From: Pseudomonas sp. C1C7
GTDB taxonomy: Bacteria; Pseudomonadota; Gammaproteobacteria; Pseudomonadales; Pseudomonadaceae
NCBI RefSeq assembly: GCF_013359595.1
Contig: NZ_JABFMP010000007.1
Span: 62,001 to 126,000 of the forward strand
Length of the DNA: 64,000 nucleotides
Direction of reading: 5' to 3'
In this document: one piece after another, positions 34,822 through 41,962 of the stretch
Layout: each line of letters starts with the position of its first letter
Position numbering within the stretch: position 1 is the stretch's first letter
Made by a program: the position numbers and the translations under genes
Notes under the pieces: model-generated
Database searches by the model: none
The model's input: the letters and a program-made list of their open reading frames with translations, nothing else
What the model was told of the DNA's origin: nothing

Positions 34822-35724
34822 ATGACCGACCTACCGGATACCGACTTCACTCAACGCTTCATCTTCGATGACAGCGACACCCGTGGCGAAATGGTTTCGC
34901 TGGAACTCAGCTACGCCGAAGTCCTGGCCAAACACGCCTATCCGGAGCCGGTCGCGCAATTGCTGGGCGAACTGATGGCGGCCGCGGCGCTGCTGGTCGG
35001 CACCCTGAAGTTCGATGGCTTGCTGATTCTCCAGGCCCGTTCCGAAGGCCCGATTCCGCTGCTGATGATCGAGTGCTCCAGCGAGCGCGACATCCGTGGC
35101 CTGGCCCGTTACGAAGCGGACCGTATCGCGCCTGACGCGACCCTGTCCGACCTGATGCCCGATGGCTCGCTGACTCTGACCATCGACCCGCGCCAGGGCC
35201 AGCGCTACCAGGGCGTCGTTGATCTGGACGGCGACAACCTGTCCGAGTGCTTCACCAACTACTTCGTCATGTCCCAGCAGATCGGCACGCGCATCACGCT
35301 GTGCGCCGACGGCCGTCGTGCCCGCGGCATTTTGCTGCAGCAACTGCCCGCCGACCGCATCAAGGACGAAGAAGAACGCGCTGCCAACTGGCAGCACCTC
35401 AGCGCCCTGACCGGGACGCTGACCGTCGATGAACTGCTGGGCCTGGACAACGAAACCGTGCTCCACCGCCTCTACCACGAAGAGCAGGTACGTCTGTTCG
35501 ACGTGCAGAAACTGCGCTTCCGCTGCAGCTGCTCCCGTGAACGTTCGGCCAATGCGCTGGTCAGTCTGGGTCAGGAAGATGCGCAGAACCTGGTGGTCGA
35601 ACACGGTGGCCACATCGAGATCGATTGTCAGTTCTGCAACCAGCAATACCTGTTCGATGCCGCCGATGTCGCTCAATTGTTCGCCGGTGCGGGCGTCGAC
35701 ACGCCGTCAGATACCCGTCACTAA
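34822..35724 (+). CDS. hslO: redox-regulated chaperonin Hsp33
   Basis: This 300-residue holdase chaperone is switched on by oxidation. The C-terminal zinc switch is complete: C235-x-C237 (RCSCSR) and C269-x2-C272 (CQFC), with 31 residues between the pairs, inside the family range. The N-terminal domain covers residues 1-180. The gap before it contains a small hairpin tcgggg/ccccga near 34678-34693. The following 180 bases form the pckA leader. Confidence 0.93.
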   Translation: MTDLPDTDFTQRFIFDDSDTRGEMVSLELSYAEVLAKHAYPEPVAQLLGELMAAAALLVGTLKFDGLLILQARSEGPIPLLMIECSSERDIRGLARYEADRIAPDATLSDLMPDGSLTLTIDPRQGQRYQGVVDLDGDNLSECFTNYFVMSQQIGTRITLCADGRRARGILLQQLPADRIKDEEERAANWQHLSALTGTLTVDELLGLDNETVLHRLYHEEQVRLFDVQKLRFRCSCSRERSANALVSLGQEDAQNLVVEHGGHIEIDCQFCNQQYLFDAADVAQLFAGAGVDTPSDTRH

Positions 35725-35808
35725 AACGGTTCAGCGCAGGTAAATTCACTGGTTCGTGCCGGAATAACGCCGTTACGACGGGAGGGCCCTACTCTTTTTG
35801 GGCATTTC

Positions 35809-35893
35809 TGGCATAATCCGGCCCACTTTTTTCGCGGTAGTAGTGCACGACTTTCTACTACAAAACGTTTGGAGCACACTCGGCCACTGGCCG
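35809..35893 (+). promoter_or_regulatory. pckA promoter and structured leader
   Basis: An extended -10 TGGCATAAT lies at 35809-35817 without a recognisable -35. The proposed leader then contains an inverted repeat gtagtag (35837-35843) / ctactac (35855-35861) and a second small hairpin cggcca/tggccg (35881-35893) ending 12 bases before the ATG, next to the ribosome site GGGGAAA. Confidence 0.45.
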
Positions 35894-35905
35894 ACGGGGA
35901 AACTC

Positions 35906-37447
35906 ATGACGCAAGCCAATAACGCCGTGTACACCGATCTGAGTGTTGATGATCTGGTTAAAGAAGCCCTGAATCGCGGTGAGGGCGAGCTTGCCGATAC
36001 CGGCGCACTGGTTGTTCGTACCGGTCACCGTACCGGCCGTTCGCCAGTCGATCGCTTCATTGTTGAAGAGCCGACCACTCAGGATTCCATCGCCTGGGGT
36101 CCTATCAACCGCAAGTTCCCGGCCGACAAGTTCGATGCCCTGTGGGCTCGCGTCGAAGCGTTCAACAACGCGCAAGAGCACTTCGTTTCCCACGTTCACG
36201 TAGGTGCTGCTCACGAGCACTACCTGGCTGTGAAGATGACCACCCAGACCGCCTGGCAGAACCTGTTCGGCCGTTGCCTGTTCATCAATCCAGAGCAGTA
36301 CAACCCGGCTGGCCGTGAAGAGTGGCAGATCCTCAACGTTGCCAACTTCGAGTGCGTGCCTGAGCGTGACGGCACCAACTCCGATGGCTGCGTGATCCTC
36401 AACTTCGCACAGAAGAAAGTGCTGATCGCCGGCATGCGTTACGCCGGTGAAATGAAGAAAGCCATGTTCTCCGTGCAGAACTTCCTGCTGCCAGCGGCCG
36501 ACGTGCTGCCAATGCACTGCGCCGCCAACATCGGCGAAGCAGGCGACGTGACCCTGTTCTTCGGTCTGTCCGGCACCGGCAAGACCACCCTGTCGGCCGA
36601 CGAAAGCCGTTACCTGATCGGTGACGACGAGCACGGCTGGGGCGAAGGCGTTGTCTTCAACATGGAAGGTGGCTGCTACGCCAAGTGCATCGACCTGTCC
36701 GAGAAGAACGAGCCGGTCATCTGGAAAGCCATCAAGCACGGCGCGGTGCTGGAAAACGTCGTGATCGACGACGCCAAACACGCCGACTACGCTGATGTCA
36801 GCCTGACCCAGAACAGCCGCGCGGCCTACCCGCTGGAGCACGTTGCCAAGCGTTCGGAAGCGAACCTGGGCGGCGAGCCGAACGCTGTGATCTTCCTGAC
36901 TTGCGACCTGACCGGCGTACTGCCACCAGTGTCGATCCTGAACAACGAGCAGGCGGCCTACCACTTCCTGTCCGGCTACACCGCGCTGGTCGGTTCCACC
37001 GAAATGGGCTCGGGCGGCGGCATCAAGTCGACCTTCTCCACCTGCTTCGGCGCACCGTTCTTCCCGCGTCCGGCTGGCGAATACGCTGAGCTGCTGATCA
37101 AGCGCATCAACGGCTTCGGCTCCAAGGTTTACCTGGTCAACACCGGCTGGACCGGCGGTGGCTACGGCGTCGGCAAGCGTTTCAACATCCCGACCACCCG
37201 TGGCGTGATCGCAGCGATCCAGAGCGGCGCTCTGATCGGTGCCGAGACCGAGCACCTGGACACCATCAACCTCGACGTGCCAAAAGCCGTTCCGGGTGTT
37301 GAGACTGGCCTGCTGAACCCACGCAACACCTGGGCTGACAAAGCCGCCTACGACGAAGCCGCCAGAGCACTGGCCGGCCTGTTCATCGAGAACTTCAAGA
37401 AGTTCGACGTGAGCGACGCGATCAAGGCAGCCGGTCCAAAGCTGTAA
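35906..37447 (+). CDS. pckA: phosphoenolpyruvate carboxykinase (ATP)
   Basis: This 513-residue gluconeogenic enzyme makes PEP from oxaloacetate and ATP. The start at 35906 ([12 protein letters not shown]) is chosen over upstream frames because it matches the family length. The kinase-1a P-loop is GLSGTGKTT at residues 220-228 with K226; [14 protein letters not shown] (substrate arginine) and [11 protein letters not shown] are also present. Codon use is more even in the third position than in neighbours (many T-ending codons), typical of a highly expressed gene. A strong terminator follows 20 bases after the stop. Confidence 0.96.
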   Translation: MTQANNAVYTDLSVDDLVKEALNRGEGELADTGALVVRTGHRTGRSPVDRFIVEEPTTQDSIAWGPINRKFPADKFDALWARVEAFNNAQEHFVSHVHVGAAHEHYLAVKMTTQTAWQNLFGRCLFINPEQYNPAGREEWQILNVANFECVPERDGTNSDGCVILNFAQKKVLIAGMRYAGEMKKAMFSVQNFLLPAADVLPMHCAANIGEAGDVTLFFGLSGTGKTTLSADESRYLIGDDEHGWGEGVVFNMEGGCYAKCIDLSEKNEPVIWKAIKHGAVLENVVIDDAKHADYADVSLTQNSRAAYPLEHVAKRSEANLGGEPNAVIFLTCDLTGVLPPVSILNNEQAAYHFLSGYTALVGSTEMGSGGGIKSTFSTCFGAPFFPRPAGEYAELLIKRINGFGSKVYLVNTGWTGGGYGVGKRFNIPTTRGVIAAIQSGALIGAETEHLDTINLDVPKAVPGVETGLLNPRNTWADKAAYDEAARALAGLFIENFKKFDVSDAIKAAGPKL

Positions 37448-37466
37448 GCGTTGGTTTGAAACCATG

Positions 37467-37495
37467 AAAAAGCCGCCCTTCGGGGCGGCTTTTTT
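37467..37495 (+). terminator. intrinsic terminator after pckA
   Basis: aaaaagccgccc / gggcggcttttt pairs perfectly over a TTCG tetraloop (37479-37482), followed by a T-tract to 37495. Confidence 0.92.
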
Positions 37496-37514
37496 GTGCG
37501 CGGCGTTTAAGGTT

Positions 37515-37841
37515 TCAGGCTTTGAGGTGCAAAACGAACGCCCCGAGCAAAACCAGCACGAGGCCCGTCACCTGCACTCTTTCCAGTCGCTCCTTGAAAA
37601 ACAAAAAGCCCAGGATCGCCGCGATCCCGCCCGACAGGGTGCTGATCACCGTGACCACCGAAACGGAGCCGGCCACCGCGCCCCAGGCAAATGCCGAAAA
37701 ACCGCCGAGGTTCATCAGGCTGGCGCCGGTCAGCGTCAGGCAGTTTTTCAGCGGCGGGATTTTCAGGCCGTCATCCATTTTGAGAACGATCGCCACCAGC
37801 ACGATCAGGCCGATGAAGTAGGCGAGCCAGAGCATTGTCAC
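37515..37841 (-). CDS. small EamA/DMT-like membrane protein
   Basis: This 108-residue protein has four predicted membrane helices (about residues 2-17, 29-50, 55-78 and 86-106). It has the half-EamA pattern GGFSAFAWGAVAGSVSVVTVISTLSGGIAAILGF and the cytosolic FFKERLERVQVTGL turn. It probably acts as a dimer of the drug/metabolite transporter superfamily; the substrate is unknown. It stands alone between the pckA terminator and a REP unit. Confidence 0.8.
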   Translation of the reverse strand: MTMLWLAYFIGLIVLVAIVLKMDDGLKIPPLKNCLTLTGASLMNLGGFSAFAWGAVAGSVSVVTVISTLSGGIAAILGFLFFKERLERVQVTGLVLVLLGAFVLHLKA

Positions 37842-37911
37842 AGGTCCAAGGGCGGGCGATGCCTACAGGCTTTTCTGCTCTTTGGTGAGGTATCTGATAT
37901 CGCGCTATCGT

Positions 37912-37939
37912 TCATCGCGAGCAGGCTCGCTCCCACAAC
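37912..37939. repeat. solitary REP unit
   Basis: A single arm, ttcatcgcgagcaggctcgctcccacaa type, internally palindromic around cgagcaggctcg. No inverted partner is nearby. Confidence 0.6.
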
Positions 37940-37962
37940 GGCGGGTGCAACCAAGCGTGTGG

Positions 37963-38253
37963 TTAGCCGGGGGTTTTGGGCAGGCGCCGGCGGGCGGTGT
38001 CGAGCAGGTCGTTGCCGTCCTGGGTGAGCAGGTAGAGGGCATTGACGATGTTGGGGATGTCGCGGGTGTCGGCTTTTTTGAAGCACAGGCAGTACAGGGT
38101 TTCGAGCAGGTCACTGGCGGCGCGGATGCGTTGGCGGGCGGCGTCGAGGATTTCGGTGGGGTCGGCCTCGGTGTCGATGACCAGCACGGGCGTTTCGCTG
38201 TAGCGGCTGGAAAGGGGGCGATAGCGGGTGGTGAGCGGGTCGGGCATGTTCAT
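37963..38253 (-). CDS. small hypothetical protein (DUF3077-like)
   Basis: This 96-residue protein starts at 38253 (MNMPDPLTTRYR), where AAGGA lies 9 bases upstream; longer in-frame starts lack a ribosome site. It is mostly alpha-helical with the pattern ILDAARQRIRAASDLLETLYCL and no signal peptide. Its composition and helix pattern resemble the small DUF3077 proteins common in Pseudomonas, but I cannot confirm membership. Function unknown. Confidence 0.65.
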   Translation of the reverse strand: MNMPDPLTTRYRPLSSRYSETPVLVIDTEADPTEILDAARQRIRAASDLLETLYCLCFKKADTRDIPNIVNALYLLTQDGNDLLDTARRRLPKTPG

Positions 38254-38655
38254 CGAGTCAGTCCTTTGGAAGGTCGGGCAGTCTTGCCGGCAGGCCGATG
38301 CACTGTCAGCCGCGAGCAAAACTATGCAGGGGCCGATTCACAGCGGCAATACAGGCGCAATCGACAGGATTTGTAGGGACTTTTTCCGGTTTTGCGGAAT
38401 GGCCCTACAAGCGAGCCCGGTTTTCCACAGGGGAAGCTCGATGGCTGAAAATTCCCGCGGGATTGTCAGGCGTGTCGCTGAAATCGTCTGAAGGGACGCG
38501 TCATGTCATGTAGGAGATTTCGAATACGCCTTGCGACGTGGCCTCGGTGAGGATGCCGTATCATCCCGTATCGTTTTTTGCCCCGACCTTTTTTCGACTC
38601 GCTGCCATCGCCGACTAGGCTTTGGGCTCCCCAGCGGTCAACGGAGTGACAGCTT
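38254..38655. other. 402-base intergenic region before the RecQ-family gene
   Basis: It separates divergent genes. An inverted repeat ttgtaggg (38371-38378) / ccctacaa (38403-38410) with a 24-base AT- and GC-mixed loop is the only clear structure. AACGGAGT precedes the helicase ATG. I see no gene: the short frames present lack ribosome sites and codon bias. Confidence 0.55.
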
Positions 38656-40584
38656 ATGCACGACACCCTGGAACAGGTTTTCGGTTATCCACAGTTTCGA
38701 CCCGGCCAGGAAGCGGCCATCGGCGCGGTCTTGGCCGGGCGCTCGGCGGCGGCGATTTTCCCCACCGGTTCCGGCAAATCCCTGTGCTACCAGTTACCGG
38801 CGGTGATGCTGCCGCACCTGACGCTGGTGGTTTCGCCGCTGCTGGCGCTGATGCAGGACCAGCTGGCGTTCCTGCAACGCCACGGCATATCGGCCGGCAG
38901 CATCGATTCTGCCCAGAGTCGCGAGGACGCCAGCGATGTCATGGCGCGCGCCAAATCCGGCGAATTGAAGATCCTGATGATTTCCGTGGAGCGCCTGAAG
39001 AACGAGCGCTTCCGCAACTTTCTGCAGCAGGTGCCGATCTCGTTGCTGGTGGTGGACGAGGCGCATTGCATCTCCGAATGGGGCCACAACTTCCGGCCCG
39101 ATTACCTCAAGCTCCCCGACTACCAACGCCAGTTCAATATCCCGCAGGTGTTGCTGCTGACCGCCACCGCAACGCCCCAGGTGATCGCCGACATGCAGGC
39201 GAAATTCGCCATCGCGGCCCAGGACGTGGTGACCACCGGCTTTTATCGGCCGAACCTCAATCTGTGGGTGGAACCGGTGCGCGGCCAGGACAAGCGCCGG
39301 CGCCTCGTCGAGTGGATGACTCAGCGTGCGGGCCAGCCGAGCATCGTCTACGTCACCCTGCAAAAGACCGCTGAACTCATTGCCGAACACCTGCAGCGCA
39401 ATAACATTGCGGCCGAGGCCTATCATGCGGGTCTGCCCCACGAACAACGGGAAGCGTTGCAGAAGCGCTTCATGGACGGACAGTGCAATTGCATCGTCGC
39501 CACCATCGCTTTCGGCATGGGCATCGACAAGAGCGACATCCGCAACGTGGTGCATTTCGACCTGCCAAAATCCACCGAAAACTACAGTCAGGAAATCGGT
39601 CGCGCCGGGCGTGACGGTCAGCCGTCCGACTGCCTGGTGCTGGCCAACCGCGACAGCCTCAATGTGCTGGAAAATTTCGTCTACGGCGACACGCCGGAAC
39701 TGGACGGCATCCGTCATGTGCTCGACGAGTTGCAGTCCAACGCGCCGGAGGGGCAGTGGGAGTTTTTGCTGGGGCCCTTGACGGACGACAGCAACATTCG
39801 CCAGCTGCCGCTCAAGACCTTGCTGGTGCAACTGGAACTGCGCGAAATCATCGCGCCGCGTTACGCCTATTACGCCGAGTACCGATTCAAATACCTTGAA
39901 GAGCCCGAGGTGCTGCTGGCCCGTTTCGAAGGCGAACGCAGGGATTTTGTCGAGGCGATCATCCAGACCTCCAAGCGTGCACGTACTTGGGCCACGGTGA
40001 ATTTCGAAGCGCTGTTCGAGCAGTATCAGGCCGAGCGTGATCGGGTGGTCAGGGCGCTGGATTATTTTCAGGAGAAGGGCTGGGTCGAGCTTGAAAGCAA
40101 GCTGATGACCGAGGTCTACAGCCTGCTCAATAGTGGTTTCGACAGCGCGGCGTTGAGCGAGGAACTGCACGGGTATTTCACCCGGCATGAACAGACCGAA
40201 GTCGCGCGGATTCACGCCATGCTCGATCTGTTCGCCACCGAGCGTTGCCTGGGTTATCGCCTGGCCGAGTATTTCGGCGACTTTGATGCGCCGCAGCAAT
40301 GCGGGCATTGTTCGGTGTGCCATGGGCAGGTGGCCCGGCTGCCTGAGCCACCGGCGTTGCCGGCGCTTGTGGATAAAAACTTCGAGGCATTGTGCGGGGA
40401 TTTTATCCACAGGCATGAACAGCACACCGGGCTGCCACCGTCGGCGGAGCGGCTGACGCGATTTTTGTGCGGGATCAGCGTGCCGCTGTTCACCAGGCTC
40501 AAGGCGCGGACGGTTACGGGGTACGCGGTGCTGGAAGATTACCCCTATGGCGAAGTAAGGTCGTGGGTTCAGGCGCACCTCTAA
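38656..40584 (+). CDS. RecQ-family ATP-dependent DNA helicase
   Basis: This 642-residue superfamily 2 helicase has motif I TGSGKS (37-42), the DEAH box in VDEAHCISEWGHNFRPDY with the RecQ aromatic-rich loop, motif VI QEIGRAGRDGQPSD, and a C-terminal zinc cluster C531, C549, C552, C555 (CGHCSVC). No clear HRDC domain follows; the last ~60 residues are a winged-helix-like tail. It is one of two RecQ-type proteins commonly found in Pseudomonas, so the symbol recQ is withheld. GGAG lies 9 bases before the ATG. The stop is 3 bases before a REPIN. Confidence 0.9.
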   Translation: MHDTLEQVFGYPQFRPGQEAAIGAVLAGRSAAAIFPTGSGKSLCYQLPAVMLPHLTLVVSPLLALMQDQLAFLQRHGISAGSIDSAQSREDASDVMARAKSGELKILMISVERLKNERFRNFLQQVPISLLVVDEAHCISEWGHNFRPDYLKLPDYQRQFNIPQVLLLTATATPQVIADMQAKFAIAAQDVVTTGFYRPNLNLWVEPVRGQDKRRRLVEWMTQRAGQPSIVYVTLQKTAELIAEHLQRNNIAAEAYHAGLPHEQREALQKRFMDGQCNCIVATIAFGMGIDKSDIRNVVHFDLPKSTENYSQEIGRAGRDGQPSDCLVLANRDSLNVLENFVYGDTPELDGIRHVLDELQSNAPEGQWEFLLGPLTDDSNIRQLPLKTLLVQLELREIIAPRYAYYAEYRFKYLEEPEVLLARFEGERRDFVEAIIQTSKRARTWATVNFEALFEQYQAERDRVVRALDYFQEKGWVELESKLMTEVYSLLNSGFDSAALSEELHGYFTRHEQTEVARIHAMLDLFATERCLGYRLAEYFGDFDAPQQCGHCSVCHGQVARLPEPPALPALVDKNFEALCGDFIHRHEQHTGLPPSAERLTRFLCGISVPLFTRLKARTVTGYAVLEDYPYGEVRSWVQAHL

Positions 40585-40587
40585 CCA

Positions 40588-40662
40588 ATGTAGGAGCTGC
40601 CGAAGGCTGCGATCTTTTCAAGAGCAAGATCAAAAGATCGCAGCCTTCGGCAGCTCCTACAT
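40588..40662. repeat. REPIN, class A, perfect 31-base arms
   Basis: 40588-40618 is the exact reverse complement of 40632-40662, with a 13-base loop. It fills the space between the helicase stop and the thioesterase start. Confidence 0.88.
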
Positions 40663-40675
40663 GGGGATTTGTGAA

Positions 40676-41116
40676 ATGACACAGGAATTTATACCGATGC
40701 CCCAACGCTCCGAATACCTGCACTTGCAGCCCATCACTACCCGCTGGCACGACAACGATGCCTACGGGCACGTGAACAACGTCACCTACTACAGCTTCTT
40801 CGACACGGCCGTGAACACCTACCTGATCGAGGTCGGTGGCCTGGATATTCACGATGGCGAAGTGGTGGGGTTCGTGGTGAGTTCAGCCTGTGACTACTTT
40901 GCTTCCATCGCTTTCCCGGACCGGATCGAGATCGGCCTGCGGGTCGGCAAGCTGGGCAACAGTTCGGTGCAGTACGAGTTGGCGGTGTTCAAGCAAGGTG
41001 AAGACGAGGCCTGCGCGGCGGGGCGCTTCGTCCATGTGTTCGTCGATCGTGCGTCGAATCAGCCGGTGTCGATCCCCGGCGGCTTGCGTGGGGCGCTGGA
41101 GCGTCTGGTGGTTTGA
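40676..41116 (+). CDS. acyl-CoA thioesterase, 4-hydroxybenzoyl-CoA thioesterase family
   Basis: This hotdog-fold enzyme has 146 residues from the ATG at 40676; an alternative ATG at 40697 would give 139. The catalytic-type segment TRWHDNDAYGHVNNVTYYSFF has the Asp and His-Val-Asn-Asn pattern of the YbgC/FcbC group. Substrate likely a medium or short acyl-CoA, not determinable here. It follows a REPIN by only 13 bases, so the transcript leader may carry that hairpin. A strong terminator follows. Confidence 0.87.
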   Translation: MTQEFIPMPQRSEYLHLQPITTRWHDNDAYGHVNNVTYYSFFDTAVNTYLIEVGGLDIHDGEVVGFVVSSACDYFASIAFPDRIEIGLRVGKLGNSSVQYELAVFKQGEDEACAAGRFVHVFVDRASNQPVSIPGGLRGALERLVV

Positions 41117-41122
41117 CCAAGG

Positions 41123-41157
41123 CAAAAAAAATCGCAGCCCGAGGGCTGCGATTTTTT
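41123..41157 (+). terminator. two-way intrinsic terminator between thioesterase and glycine-zipper genes
   Basis: An A-run (41123-41130), tcgcagccc, a short turn, gggctgcga and a T-run (41151-41157) form a hairpin with A and T flanks. It can terminate both convergent genes. The stem core resembles the gatcgcagcc REP family. Confidence 0.88.
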
Positions 41158-41181
41158 TAACTGTCGGCCAAGCCTGCGAGG

Positions 41182-41658
41182 TTAGTCGCGGTGGCGCCAG
41201 TGTTTGTGCTTGCGGTGGCCATAGTGGTGGCCACGGTCGTGACGATGGTCGTCACGGTAGTAGCGGCGACCGCGACGATCATCATCGTCGTCTTCATCGG
41301 CCTTGTTGCCCATGTAGTTACCGAGCGCGCCACCGGCGCCGCCGCCGGCCGCGGAGCCGATCAGGCTTCCGGTGGTGCCGCCCATGCTGCGGCCGACCAC
41401 GTTACCGCCTGCCGCGCCCAGCGCACCACCGATGGCGGCTTCGCCACGGCTGCGTTTGTCTGCGCCGACGGCGCTACCACCCGCGCCGCCCAGGGCCGCG
41501 CCAATGGTGGAACCTGTACTGCCGCCCAACGACTGGCCGACAACCGAACCTAGAACCCCGCCCAATGCGCCGCCCACACCTGCTTCGGTGGTGCCGCCGG
41601 CAGAGGCTACGCCGCTGACCAGGCCAAGGGACAACAAGAGAATCGAGGAGAACTTCAT
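41182..41658 (-). CDS. secreted glycine-zipper protein with Asp/His-rich tail
   Basis: This 158-residue protein has a signal peptide (1-20, cleavage after GVASA). The mature part has two tandem glycine-zipper blocks, about residues 25-65 and 73-113, offset by exactly 48 residues; each contains GGALG repeats and an STIG/SLIG centre, and they could insert in or span a membrane. The tail (120-158) has five consecutive Asp, then about nine His and many Arg, a metal-binding or nucleic-acid-like composition. AGGTTCCTCC-complement (GGAGGAACC) precedes the ATG. Related glycine-zipper proteins occur in many Gram-negative envelopes; the role is unknown. Confidence 0.75.
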   Translation of the reverse strand: MKFSSILLLSLGLVSGVASAGGTTEAGVGGALGGVLGSVVGQSLGGSTGSTIGAALGGAGGSAVGADKRSRGEAAIGGALGAAGGNVVGRSMGGTTGSLIGSAAGGGAGGALGNYMGNKADEDDDDDRRGRRYYRDDHRHDRGHHYGHRKHKHWRHRD

Positions 41659-41816
41659 GGAGGAACCTCAAGGGGATGACGGCGCGATCCTGAGGCTCTG
41701 GAATGGGCGTGACAATCGAAATCCGACGAGTAACACGACTTGAGCACATTTCCATAAGTTACTGTTTTTTGGGCGGAACTTAATGATTTTTCGCCGGTCT
41801 TTTACTACTTCGGATT

Positions 41817-41846
41817 GGCCGTTTTTGTGAAAAAACGGCCTTTTTT
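41817..41846 (+). terminator. orphan intrinsic terminator
   Basis: ggccgttttt (41817-41826) and aaaaacggcc (41831-41840) pair over a 4-base loop, followed by six T. The nearest plus-strand gene ends 700 bases away behind its own terminator, so this may end an unannotated small RNA. Confidence 0.6.
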
Positions 41847-41884
41847 GTGGGCGTCTGGAAAGGTGTTGTGTCCGGCATGATGCC

Positions 41885-41952
41885 AAAAGATCGCAGCCTT
41901 TGGCAGCTCCTGCATGGATCCGTGCAGGAGCTGCCGAAGGCTGCGATCTTTT
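41885..41952. repeat. REPIN, class A
   Basis: The 30-base arms 41885-41914 and 41923-41952 pair with one mismatch (tttggcag versus ctgccgaag), over an 8-base loop. The right arm ends 10 bases from the ydeP stop. Confidence 0.85.
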
Positions 41953-41962
41953 GATTTTTGCG

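Larger units (their letters stand above)
41659..41962. other. 304-base gap between glycine-zipper and ydeP genes
   Basis: It contains the glycine-zipper leader, an AT-rich stretch (41745-41815), a plus-strand terminator with no upstream plus-strand gene (41817-41846), and a REPIN (41885-41952). Confidence 0.6.

Noticed and set aside
38371-38410. Inverted repeat before the RecQ-family gene as a LexA box
   Set aside because: The arms ttgtaggg/ccctacaa are 24 bases apart and do not match CTGT-N8-ACAG.
41123-41157. Hairpin tcgcagccc/gggctgcga as a REPIN
   Set aside because: The stem is short with a tiny loop and long A/T flanks, so it is a plain intrinsic terminator, though its core resembles class A REP sequence.
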